From NCBI GenBank assembly GCA_039621445.1, contig CP154954.1:49083847-49147846 (forward strand): 64,000 nt of DNA, written 5' to 3'. Under the pieces are notes generated by a model. That model did not search any database. It was not told where the DNA came from and saw only the letters and a program-made list of their open reading frames with translations. Source of the stretch: Euglena gracilis (lineage: Eukaryota > Euglenida > Euglenophyceae > Euglenales). Numbering within the stretch: position 1 is the stretch's first letter; each line of letters opens with the position of its first letter. Shown here piece after piece: positions 20,836 to 30,740 of this stretch. The translations under genes were made by a program, and so were the position numbers.

Positions 20836-23800
20836 CGCCGCACACAGCGGCCCTTCAGGTAGTCGAGGCCAGGCTTCAGGGCTTCGAAAAAATGGCAGAA
20901 ACTTGTAGGGAAATTGATATCAGGAGGGCAAACATTTTTGCTGACGGCGACTGAGATAATTTCACAAATTTTTGCCATTTTGCAATGTAGGCGCAAATTT
21001 TGGGCCGTTGTTGACACACTTTTTCAAACAAAAAGGTCCAAAAGCACAATTTTTGTAATTTTGGGAACATGGTGATCTGGAAATGTGGAATTTCTGTGGT
21101 GAAAAAAATACGAAAACGGCAAAAACTGCCGAAAAAATTGGTCTCAGGAAAAAATCTGGTCCAATGCAAAATTTTTCTAAATCGAAATTATTTTCCAGCA
21201 GAAAATGGGGAAAACCCTAAAAAAGGCCCTAAGAAAATTTGTCAATTTTTCTAAATTCGACAAATTTTGGCAAATTTGAAACAAAATAACAAAAAAAGCA
21301 CCTGGGTTCCCTTGTAACACGTTTGAGAAGTGGCCAAAACTCATCTCGCCTTCTGTCTCAGGTTTATGTGAAAAAATTGAGGAAAGCGAAAAGATTGCGG
21401 AAATTGCGGGAAAAATTGTGGAAATCAATTCCCCCCCTTTGAGGCTGTTGCTTTAGGTTTCACAGCACCCCGGGTCATTTGGAAAGTGGAAATCCTACCT
21501 CCCCCCCCCCCTTGTCGTTGACACGCCAATGTTCCAGGAGAGCGCCGTTGACACGGGGGGCGTGTCAACGACACGTCATGTCAACGTCACTGTGATTCAA
21601 TAGGTACCCCCCCCCCAGTCGTATGACCGGGTTCCTGCAACCTGTGACCGGGGGGGGGGGGGTCATAACACCCCCATAACCTGCAACCGGTGACCGGGGG
21701 GTGGTCGTAAATGAGGTGGCGGTCATAGGTAAGGTGGTGTTAAATTTTTCGCAACCTGCAACCTGTGACCGGGGGGGGGGGGGGTGGTCATAACACCCCC
21801 ATGACCTGCAACCTGTGACCGGGGGGTGGTCGTAAATGAGGGGTGGTCGTACGACTAGGGGGGGGGGGCAGTGTTCCAGAAAAGTGTCGTTGACACTGGG
21901 TGTGTGCCAACCAGGCATTATTATTTTTTAAGGCGCCTTAAAAAACCTTAAAAAACCTTAAAAACCTTAAAAAATTTTTTTGCCAAAATGCCTTAAAAAA
22001 CCTTAAAAAACCTTAAAAAACCTTAAAAAAATCACCCCGGGGAAGTTTTTCTTCCCCGTGATGACCTTAAAAACCCTTAAAAATTTTCCCTGGGAATTTT
22101 TTTTCTTGCACCAAACAAATAATGGCATGTCTGAAACCCCGCATAAAGCCAGTCAATGCAGAAGCGGTTGTGAACAAACAATATGAAAACCGGATTGTTT
22201 GCCAAGGTTTCTGGCATAATTCGGTTGGCCTCGGTTCACCAAAAGCTGTGACACACGGCAGAATAAGCAAAACTTGCAACCACATCTTTCTTGATTTGAA
22301 TTACTTGAGACATTCTTAGAGGAGTCAACCCAAATTGCTCAAAAGTGCAATTGCAGCAAAAGTTGCATGAACAACAAAAAAATCCCGATTTGGGACAATT
22401 TACTACGCTGGAGCAGTTTCCAGGGTTTACCACCGGTTCGTGCTAGGAAACTTGAAATCCGGTTCGTGATTGTTCGTGATTGTTCGTGATTGTTCGTGAT
22501 TGTTCGTGATTGTTCGTGCTTCCAAAAAACCGCCCGGTTTTCCTTTGTCCTTGGCGAAAAAAGTGATTCCTCTTGAACTTTGGCTTCTTGTGCCTCTTTT
22601 AATCTAAACATTCAGGCCAATGGGGAAAGCAAAAGAGGCTCAGCAATTATCTGCCTCTTTGGGGGAGGTTGTTCATTGGGAACCTGACACCAAAGGACAA
22701 AAAATATACCTTTTGAAAAACACGAAATACCTTTTCCCACAACCTTCGGTTTGCAAAGGAGGTTGTCCTTGTGAGTTGTTTCGCTTTGCATGTGTCTCCT
22801 CAGTCCAATGCATTGAAACATGGCAAACACTGCACCACATTTCCGAACCTCTCACTTGCATCACTCCACCAAACTGAAAAAGGTGACCAAAAGGGGGGGA
22901 AAGCAAAACAAGATAAATATGGCACTCTCTTGAGGAGTCATTTTGCCGCCTCTGTTCCATGCCCTTTTCTCTTTGGTTGATTGAACAACACAGAAGAAGA
23001 CATTTCTGCAAGAGTGACGAAAAAATCCGGTTCGTGATTGTTCGTGATTGTTCGTGATTGTTCGTGATTTTGCCAAAGTCCCAAGTTCGTGCTGGTTCGT
23101 GATTGTTCGTGATTGTTCGTGGCACGAACCGGTGAAAAACCCTGCAGTTTCCCACACTTGCCACAGCATTTCAAGCAGCGAAACAGTGCGTTCTCCAATT
23201 GAGCGGTGATTCCGCGAATTTTTCCCACTTTTTTTTGCCCAAGCACGCGAAAGTTTTGGTCCCCGCACTTATGTGCAGCAGTTGGAAGAAAGACTTTCTC
23301 GTTTGGATCAGAAACCTTGCCATTGTGGAGAAATTCCTGCTGAATTTGCATGCTTTCACACCCAAAATCTCGAATATCGCAAAGTAGGATTGAGAATTTG
23401 CAACAACAGTGGCAAAATGACACAGTGGATATCCGAAACGCAATCGCGGATTTGCAGACCCGCAATGCGGCAACCCGTGCCAGGGCGGTCCTTAGGCAAA
23501 AAAAAATCCTGTCCCCATACACTTCAACCAAAAATTAAGGAAAAGGGGATTTTGGCAGGGGAAATTTTTTTGAAAATTACGTTGAAAAATGAACCCAAAA
23601 TGCATGGTTGGTTTTTTGATGGAAAATTACATTTTCCCAAAAAAAAATCACCAAAATTTTAGGGATGAAAATTGTTAGTTTTCAGGAGGGAGGTCAAAAA
23701 ATGCAGGTCAAAAAAATGGGACCAAATTTTGGAACAGTCAACTTTTACTGACCTTTTTTCCCTTGTAAATTTTTTGGATTTTCAGTGGCATTTTTTTGCT

Positions 23801-25605
23801 TCCAAAATCTCTCAAAATTAAAATTTTGAGAAATGTTGATTTTGACAAAAAAAACTCAAAGATTTCAGGGTTAAATTTGGTAGTTTTAGGAGGGGGGGGG
23901 GGTGGAAAATAACGAAGGTCAAAAAAGGTGGACCAAATTTTGGAACAGTCAAATTTTACTGACACTTTTCCTCTGTCAAATTTGTTGGATTTTCAATGGC
24001 ATTTTTCTTGCTTCAAAAACCTCTCAAATTCAAAATTTTGAGAAAATGTTGATTTTTTGGAAGATGTGAAAAATGGGGGTTTGAGGGAGTTTAATGGGAG
24101 GAAAAAGTTCTAAAGTAATTTTTTGTCACCAAAAAGTGACGTTTTTAAGTTTTTCCAGACTTTTTTTTGTTGCGTTTTTTTTTTAAAAAAGCATATTTTT
24201 AAAAAAAATTGTTTTATTTTTAAAAAAAAAAATATTTATAAAAAAGTTGTTTTTTTTAAAAAAAGTGTTTTTTTTAAAAAGACATGCTTTTTAAAAAAAA
24301 AATTTGTTTCAAAAAAAACAAGCAGTCAACCTTGGCAAGCACCTATGGTCAAGCCCCAAAATTTCCCCATTTGAGGCCATTTTAGGCCATTTAAGGCCAA
24401 CAGGCAAGCAAATGTCCTGAATAGGGTCAGAAATTTAAAGTAACTGCAGTGAAAAAAAATGGATGGTTTCGAGTTTCGAGTTTCGAGGTGACCCACTCTG
24501 TATCCCATGCAACAAGGTTTTGAGCAACGTGTACGGCGGCACACTGCATGGGCACGCGTTTGGTATTGCTCACATGAAAAAGTTGGATTATTTTGTCAGT
24601 GTTCATGAGGCTATCCGGTGTGGGTGCACGGGTCAGGGCGGTCCATCAGGGACGGAATTTTTTTTTTTTAGTTAACTGCCCCTTAAGGACTGCCCTTCCA
24701 GGGCAGTTTTGGACTCGAAATAATTTTTCTGGCGTCTTCGGCGCCGGGTGTTTTTTTGACCCATTTTGGGACCCATATGCAGGAACCCATAGCTAAAATG
24801 GCCTAAAATTCCTAAAATGCCTAGAATGGCCTAAAATTCCTAAAATGCCTAAAATGGCAATAACTGTCCCTCATGGACCGCCCTGATCCCATGCTTCGCC
24901 CGAGGCTTCTTCCTTGGGCGTTCCGAAGCCACAGGAGTCTGAAGCCATCGGGCCATCGGGTCTGAGATTTTACCTGAGGAAAAAAATGCCTTAAAAAACC
25001 TTAAAATTTTTTAAAATTCCTCAAAAAACCGTAAAAAACCTTAAAAACCTTAAAAAACGCTGTAAAATTTTTTGAGAAATCTCGCCTTAAAAAAAAATAA
25101 TGCCTGGTGCCAACGGCACGCTGTGTCAACGACAAGGGGGGGGGGAGGTGGTGACCCCTGGGGGGGGGGGGTCTACCAGCAGGGCTAGCCAGGAAAAATT
25201 TCTCCAGATGTGGAATGCCAGAACTTCTTTTGGACCCCAAGCCTGGCCAAAAAAAACCCATTTTTGACCATTTTTTTTTGGAATTTTTGGAACATGGCCC
25301 CAAAAACACTAAAAAAAATTGTTTCCCATCGGGGACCCCGGACCCACCCCCAGGAGGTGGGGGGTCTGGTTAGAGGCTGTTTCCAGTGTGTAGCAAAATG
25401 GCCAGCCAGTGGACCCCCCTAAACTCTGGCCGAGGCACACACGGCGGTTCTCCGCCTTGTCCTCCCGGGCTGGCGGGGGTTGCTTCGCGCCCGTTGCCCC
25501 GGTCAGCGGCAAGGAACCGCACAGCGTCCCATCGCTGGGCATGGGGCCCAGCGAGGGGTGGGAGAAGGCCGGGATGCGCATCGCTCTGTGACAGGGGTAG
25601 GGGGG
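20836..25605 (-). CDS. Module B, copy 2: first CCCH finger, split by 4.6 kb
   Basis: The 5' part (25437-25605, minus) reads MRIPAFSHPSLGPMPSDGTL ... PPPAREDKAENRRVC. The 3' part (20836-20869) reads LDYLKGRCVRRQP. In copies 3 and 4 these are continuous as VCLDYLKGRC. The 20870-25428 element inserted between the first Cys and LDYL, so finger 1 cannot form unless the element is removed exactly. Splicing from GTGTGCCTC at the left flank to the AG before CCTGG would keep the frame but lose the first zinc-binding Cys. Confidence 0.6.
21055..21440. repeat. Dispersed repeat J, copy 2
   Basis: Matches 15118-15540 over the AACACCTGGGTTCCCTTGT..GTGAAAAAATTG core. Confidence 0.6.
21607..21869. mobile_element. 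CGTACGAC-ended element
   Basis: Ends are a C-run plus AGTCGTATGACC and GGTCGTACGACT plus a G-run. The interior has repeated ACCTGCAACCTGTGACCGGG and GGTGGTCRTAA units. The same structure is at 47109-47368. The uninterrupted sequence (TAGGTAGTGTTCC at 1636-1648) defines the site, but the duplication, if any, is too short to fix. Confidence 0.65.
22421..23144. mobile_element. 724-bp CAGGG element with TTCGTGATTG subterminal arrays
   Basis: Inverted ends CAGGGTTTACCACCGGTTCG and the complement of CAGGGTTTTTCACCGGTTCG. The 7-bp duplications CAGTTTC lie at 22414-22420 and 23145-23151. Next to each end is a direct array of GATTGTTCGT (22467-22530 and 23032-23122), as expected for hAT subterminal transposase-binding sites. 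A 258-bp plus-strand frame (22620-22877) has Cys-rich sequence but no domain I recognise. Confidence 0.8.
23483..24892. repeat. CAGGGCGGTCC ends, rearranged
   Basis: A CAGGGCGGTCCTTAGG end at 23483 is preceded by ACCCGTGC. A second end at 24632 is preceded by GCACGGGT, the exact complement of that flank. A facing end ATGGACCGCCCTG is at 24880-24892. This suggests an inversion of one side of a 1824-2138-type element. Confidence 0.45.
24150..24325. repeat. Alternating T-run/A-run block
   Basis: Runs of four to nine T followed by runs of four to nine A, repeated about ten times, almost without G or C. Low complexity; no coding meaning. Confidence 0.8.
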
Positions 25606-26999
25606 GGTGCTGGGGGCTAAGGCTCCCGGGGGGGGGGCACAGGCCAGTTGGAAAAAGGTGCTGGCGGCACCCTCTCGGGGGTACAGGGTGGAGGTACATG
25701 GGGTCCGGCCGGCTGGGAGCTGGACCCAGTAAGAACCCAAAAAGCTGGGTTGGCATTTTTCAGTGAAGACCCAAAAAGTACCCAAAAATGCCACCTTGGC
25801 CAGTTTTGACTCCTTTTTCACAAATGTTCGGCGCTTTGTGCCATTTTTTTTTGGAAATTCTAGGTGAAAAGATTTCAGCAAGGGGGGCTTAGACTTGCCC
25901 CGGATAGGATTGGGAGATATTCCGAATGAAAAAAGTCTGAACTCATTTTTCGACAAACTCTGATGAGAATTTACACCAAAATTGTGACATCTGAGGTACC
26001 TTCACTCCCCCAGGGGGGGCAGGATTGAAGGAAAGGCCTGGGGGTCAACCTTGGGAGCCAAATTAGCATGTCAAGAATTTCGGTGGCCATGTGCAACAGG
26101 CCAAAGGCCAACTTTTGGGGGGGGGCAAGTTTTCATGTCAGGGGGTCCAAGTGCACGGGGGGGGGGGGGGGGGGGGGGGGTATTCACTTCATAAAGTGAA
26201 GTGAGATGACAATAAGAGCAGGAACACCATCTTGGACGTCCTTATGAGCCCTGGCCAAAAGGCCCCGGGCAACTGTCGCGTGACAAATTGGGCAGCACGG
26301 AGGGGGGTGACAATTTCCCGGGGCGACTATTTGGCCGGCACACAGGGGGAGTGACAATTGCCCGGGGGCGTCAATTGCCCGGGGGCGTCAATTGCCCACC
26401 CATGTAAGCCACATTTAAACCAAATGACCAAGAACACCATCTGAAACACAAATGAATGCAGGAAAAATGCAGCTATGGTCATGAAATTGTGCAGAGCGTT
26501 TTGGTATGCAAAATTTCTCAGCACGTTGTAGCGAAATAGACGATCAATCGAGTCGTGTCGGCAAAAGAAAATCAACAGTGCAATACTGCAAACGGGGGGT
26601 GACAAATTGGGCAGCACGGAAGGGGGTGACAATTTTCCGGGGTGACAAATTGACCAGCACAGCCAGGGGTGACAATTGCCCAAGGGCGTCAATTACCCGG
26701 GGGCGTCAATTGCCCGGGGGGGGGGGGGTTGGCAGAACAGTGACCTGAGACAATACTTGATGCCAAAGAGGCCAAAATACTTCTTGTTGCAGGTTTCTTT
26801 GTGTCAACCCCGGGGGGTTGGGCTCAGGGTTAGGGTTATGGTTAGGGCATCCAAAAAATATCCCAAAAAGTCCAGGCACAAATTTGATTCAGGCTTCTAT
26901 TGGAGCAAAGCAGAGGAAGCACAGGTCCCTGCCACACAAATCAAGGCTGCGGGCCAAAGATTTGTGGGTGTACGAGTGTCTGGGGCGGTGTGATCTGGG
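25606..26999. other. Presumed intron between H and B of copy 2
   Basis: Contains a 24-base G run (26157-26180). Two direct copies of a GTGACAAATTGGGCAGCACGG..GGGCGTCAATTGCCCGGG block lie at 26281-26400 and 26597-26720. No conserved module. Confidence 0.45.
26825..26848. repeat. Short interstitial GGGTTA stretch
   Basis: Reads GGGTTAGGGTTATGGTTAGG. About four telomere-like units, one imperfect. Confidence 0.6.
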
Positions 27000-27680
27000 C
27001 AGGTCCGCAGGGGCTCGGGTTTGGACACCGGACTGTGAGGGTGGGACCACAGATTCTCTTCGTGACTGGGGGGGGGTTCTCCCTGGGCCTGACAGGGCCC
27101 AAGCTCACCCAGCCAATTTTTTATTAAAAACCCATCAACCCCACCGGTGAGGCTAAACGTTGGGTGAATCTGTGGGTGGGACGCGACGTGGGTCACCTGC
27201 TGGGGTGGGGACCATGCTTGTGCTTACCGACTGGGGGGTGAGGGGGGTGGGTGGGTGCTATAAGGTGCCTGCTCCTACCAGGCACACCCCCAGGGGGGTC
27301 TGGGGGGGACCCAGAAAATTTTCAATGAAAATGGCCCTTTTCCGGGGCCCCGGCGCCAAAGGCGCCGGGGTCGGAGGGGGGTGCCTGCCTTATGGGCAGG
27401 CACCCCCCCAAAACCCTACCCCCCCCGGGGGGGGGTTGGATCGGGTGCTATGGGGTGCCTGCCCCAAGCACCCCCCCCCCCGTGGGGTAGGCACCCGACT
27501 AAGCACAAGCCTGGTGGGGACCCCAGGGGGGACGAGACCGTAACGTCCCTTGCCGGGACGTTGAGCAGACGGGAGGAGGACCAGCGGGGGCCAACCACAC
27601 CGCTGAGAGGGCTCCGCGCCTCTCAGCAATGCCAAGGGCGGGAGGGAGGGGGTCGCTCTGGGACGCGCAAGAGCAACGAG
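27000..27680 (-). CDS. Module H, copy 2, interrupted twice
   Basis: Minus frame ALGIAERRGALSAVWLAPAG, then PPPVCSTSRQGTLRSRPPWG, with homologous DNA on the far side of two inserted elements (27048-27174 and 27213-27513). Copy 1 has only the first of these, copy 3 neither at the aligned part. Unrecognised protein region upstream of the zinc fingers. Confidence 0.5.
27048..27174. mobile_element. 127-bp CACAGATTC element
   Basis: Ends CACAGATTC and GAATCTGTG; perfect 8-bp duplications GGTGGGAC at 27040-27047 and 27175-27182. It occupies the same site as 7971-8088, so the insertion predates the split of copies 1 and 2. Confidence 0.85.
27213..27513. mobile_element. 301-bp CATGCTTGTGC element
   Basis: Ends CATGCTTGTGCTTA and TAAGCACAAGCCTG; perfect 8-bp duplications GTGGGGAC at 27205-27212 and 27514-27521. 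Copy 1 has the empty site near 8120. The interior is G/C-run rich, with a GGCGCC hairpin near 27345-27372. Confidence 0.85.
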
Positions 27681-29087
27681 GGCAGGGCAGGGCAGGGCAG
27701 GGCAGGCAAACAGACGCTGTGCCCGTCGGCACAGCGCGCCACGTCGATAATTTACCAAAAAATGAGGTTTCAAATGCGAGATTCAAGACGCATGTGAGAC
27801 GCACTTTTATTGAAGAAAGGTTTGTCCAGTGGAAAGGTTGCCCGCATCCTGGGACTGAGCCACACCTTCCATTTTTGCGGTTGGTTCCTTCGACAGATAA
27901 AAAATCGGTTTTGCCACATTTGTCATCAGGAAAAGGCCATAATCCACTCCCTTTGGTGTGTTGTTCAAAGCAGGGGGGGGACTGCCTGACCTGAAGCAGT
28001 GACCCTGAAACTCTGGAAGGGGTTGACCAGTTTGGGAAAATGGGCTTGAAATGTGAAAAAAATATCAAAAAAATCCAGTCACCTAAAGCACTTAAGGCAC
28101 AAAGCAATGTTTCCGAACACACCCTGCAGGTGTTCTGGCCAAAAAAAAAAAACAACCAGTCATTTACTCTGGAAAAACAACGTCACCCAGGGCAATAAAT
28201 TGGGGGGGGGGAACCCTTGACTTAAGTCCCCAAGAGTGTGCTGCTGGTGATACTGTGGGGGGGTGGGGGTGGAGGTTGAGGTTGATGGACAACAGTGTGC
28301 CAACCCAAAACGGCTTTTTTCTTTGGTTGGGAGCGCAATGGAGCAAGGGGTGTGGACAATGACACATGGACACATGACATAGAGGATCCAATTGTCGGCC
28401 GCCCTGACAAAGAAGCAACATTCGGATCACGTGGGGCAACAAGACCGAAAGGGGGAGTTGCAACAGCTGCACCAGGGTGGGGGGCAGTTGCAGCCTCCAC
28501 TGCAGCAGAGGTGGACATGGACAAATGAATAGCAACAACGCCCGTACAAAACACGCTCACCTTTGCTTCACACACGTGCACCAAACAATTTTTTGCCGAC
28601 ACAGGGGGATGTCACTTTTTCCTTTCATTTTCCACAATCTGTCTCACAGTGGGAGGAAGTGGGGGGTCCGGACCCCCGTTTCTTTCTCCGGGGGGTCCCG
28701 CCCGAGAAATGGCCATCTGAACTGCCTGGGAATCAAAAGAAATGACTGGGGACCTAAAATAAAGCCCTGGAGACCCTCTAGCACCCCAGATGGGCCCCCA
28801 GTTCCAGCTGTGCACCTGGCCCTGGGTAGGGCCCATTTTGTACTGTTTTGGCCAGTTTCAACTTGGCCGATTTCGACCCCCCTCCTACCTCCACTTTTCG
28901 GTCCCTGAACTCCTCGCTGTTGAGTGCAAGATTTCATATTGAGCCTCAACAGGGTCCTAAAGTACACACCCGGCGCGAAGCACCGAAAGATTTACTTTTG
29001 CCCCCGCAGAGGAGGGGGAGTGGGGGGGAACCCCCTTCCGAAATTAGGGGGGTGGGGGATCAGGTTTTGAATGGTGCTGAGCTCTTG

Positions 29088-29166
29088 ATAAGTGCGCACC
29101 CACCCCTTCATTGATAAGAGTGCACCCACCCCTTCGTTGATAAGCGCGCACCCACCCCTTCATTGA
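29088..29166. repeat. 26-bp tandem repeat
   Basis: Three units of TGATAAGNGNGCACCCACCC followed by CTTCRT. Confidence 0.8.
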
Positions 29167-29234
29167 CCCCCCCCATATACACCGGCCCACTCCATGGAGC
29201 TCTTTTGACTGAAATGCAAGGGTTTTGTGCCCGA

Positions 29235-29515
29235 AACGGGGGGCCGGCGGGTCGAAAAACGTTCATTTTCGGCCCAAAAACAGTTTTTCTGGGTCCGGGA
29301 GGCCAAAAAACATTGTTTCGGGCAGAAAAAATTTTCGATTGTTTTCGACTTTTTTGACCCGGTTTTGACCCAAAGTCAATGGGTTGGCGGCCCAAAACGG
29401 GGCGCTGGCAGGTCGAAAAACGCTCATTTTCGGCTCAAAAACAGTTTTTCCGGGTCCGGGAGGCCAAAAACCATCGTTTTGGGCAAATTTTTTTTTCGAT
29501 TTTTTCGACTTTTTT
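29235..29515. repeat. Two tandem units of about 160 bp
   Basis: CAAAAACAGTTTTTCNGGGT and its surroundings are repeated from 29235 and from 29393, about 85 percent alike by eye, each ending in TTTTTCGAT..TTTTCGACTTT. Confidence 0.7.
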
Positions 29516-30287
29516 GGCCGAAAACGGCTAAGTCGGACAGTGGAAAAAGTGTACGAAATGGTTTCGCCGGGGGTAAGCTTCGCTCTTACCCTAAAGGGAT
29601 AAGAGCTCAGCGACCCCCACCTATCACCTCACCCCCCAAGGGAGGGGGGTACAACTCTGGGGGGGGGGCAGGCTTTTGCTTAAGGACCCCCGGGGGGGGG
29701 GGGTACTGGCTAGCCAATCGGCTAGACACTGGAAAAAGTGGACTAGCTAGACCCCCCCCTCCCCCCCGGGGGGGGGGGTGGGTCCGGGGGCCCCCCGGAC
29801 TGGAAAAAAATTTTTCCTCCGGCGCTGCGCGCCGGAGGAAAAATGAGGTTTTTAATAGGTTTTTGGCTGATTTTGTTCCAAAAATTTCCAAAAATGGCCA
29901 AAAACGGGCATTTTTGGCCATTTTTGGGGGTCCCAAAAAAAATTTTCGGCGCTTCGCGCCGGTCACTGGAAAAATTTTTCCCACTAGCTAGCCCTGCTAG
30001 CAGACCCCCCCCCCCGCGGGCGGGGGGGGAACCCACTTCCAAATTGGACTAGCTGCAGTCCAGCCCCCCCCCCCCCCCCGGGGGGGGTACTGCAATCCCT
30101 TAAGCAAATGCCTGGGGGGGGGGGGGTCGGCCACTCTGGAACCCAAGGGAAAGTTGACCACAAATGCGAAAAAAAAGCTAAAATTTTTCAGGGCCTTTGG
30201 CACTGAGCCAAAATTTTTCAGGGCCTTCGGCACTGGGTGGCACTGCAGTGGTTTTTGACCCCCCCTGCCCACAGGGAAACGCCGTTG

Positions 30288-30488
30288 CCCATACCCAATG
30301 AGTACGACGCTGATCCACGCGGCAGAGCCTGGCAGGGATCGGGACAGCGATGGAACCGCCGGCTTAGGCTACGGCGGAATCCAACGCGGGCAGCCGGCCC
30401 CACAGGCCGACAGGCACCTCTCCCGTCCCCCAAAGAGGGCAAACCACTGGCAGGGACCTCTTTGGCAGACCACGGAGGGGAAGAGTTA
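30288..30488 (-). CDS. Module I, copy 2
   Basis: Near-identical to 9890-10080. The minus frame DGRGACRPVGPAARVGFRRS continues LSRRFHRCPDPC. Strand follows module order (I, H, B); the plus frame is open too. Unrecognised. Confidence 0.4.
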
Positions 30489-30591
30489 ACACTTTTGGGA
30501 AATGCCAGCCAGGTCCCAGGGATGGCTGGAGGTTGTTGACCAGGGTCAGGGGTGGGGGGGGTTACGGTGAGGGACTGCAGGGCGCCAAAAA

Positions 30592-30740
30592 TCCTACTGA
30601 GGAATTTGGGTGGTAAACCCTACTAAGGAATTTGGGTGGTAAACCTTACTCAGGAATTTGGGTGGTAAATCCTACTAAAGAATTTGGGTGGTAAATCCTG
30701 CTAAGGAATTTGGGTGGTAAATCCTACTAAGGAATTTGAC
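30592..30740. repeat. 27-bp tandem repeat, about six units
   Basis: Unit TACTAAGGAATTTGGGTGGT followed by AAATCC, with single-base differences. Confidence 0.9.

Larger units (their letters stand above)
21912..25106. mobile_element. 3195-bp CAGGCATTATT element
   Basis: Ends CAGGCATTATTATTTTTTAA and its near complement ending AATAATGCCTG, with perfect 8-bp duplications GTGCCAAC (21904-21911 and 25107-25114). Both ends are rich in CCTTAAAAAACC. No transposase frame was recognised. It contains the 724-bp hAT-like element (22421-23144), CAGGGCGGTCC ends at 23483 and 24632, and an AT-rich block. Confidence 0.85.
21500..25145. repeat. GTGTCAACGACAC fold-back element, split by two insertions
   Basis: Left part at 21500-21606 and 21870-21911, right part at 25107-25145 (GGCACGCTGTGTCAACGACA then AGGGGG). 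Compared with 1536-1708, it is opened by the CGTACGAC element after TAGGTA, and by the 3.2-kb element after GTGCCAAC. Confidence 0.75.
20870..25428. mobile_element. 4559-bp composite insertion in zinc-finger module B
   Basis: Bounded by CAGGCTTCAGGG and CCCTAAACTCTG (9 of 12 complementary). Flanking duplications are GTCGAGGC (20862-20869) and GCCGAGGC (25429-25436), seven of eight identical. The empty site is in copies 3 and 4. It contains, nested: repeat J (21055-21440), a fold-back element (21500-25145), a CGTACGAC element (21607-21869), a 3.2-kb element (21912-25106) and a hAT-like element (22421-23144). The outer element's own sequence is short; its identity is inferred from ends and duplication only. 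Confidence 0.7.
27681..30287. other. Presumed intron; several tandem repeats, no gene supported
   Basis: Holds a (GGGCA)n run (27684-27712), a repeat related to 11430-11750 (28840-29060), the tandem repeats annotated below, and GGCGC-hairpin blocks at 29810-30000. No exon conserved in other copies. Confidence 0.45.

Noticed and set aside
22467-23122. CRISPR-like direct repeats
   Set aside because: Units are adjacent without unique spacers and lie next to transposon ends in eukaryotic DNA.
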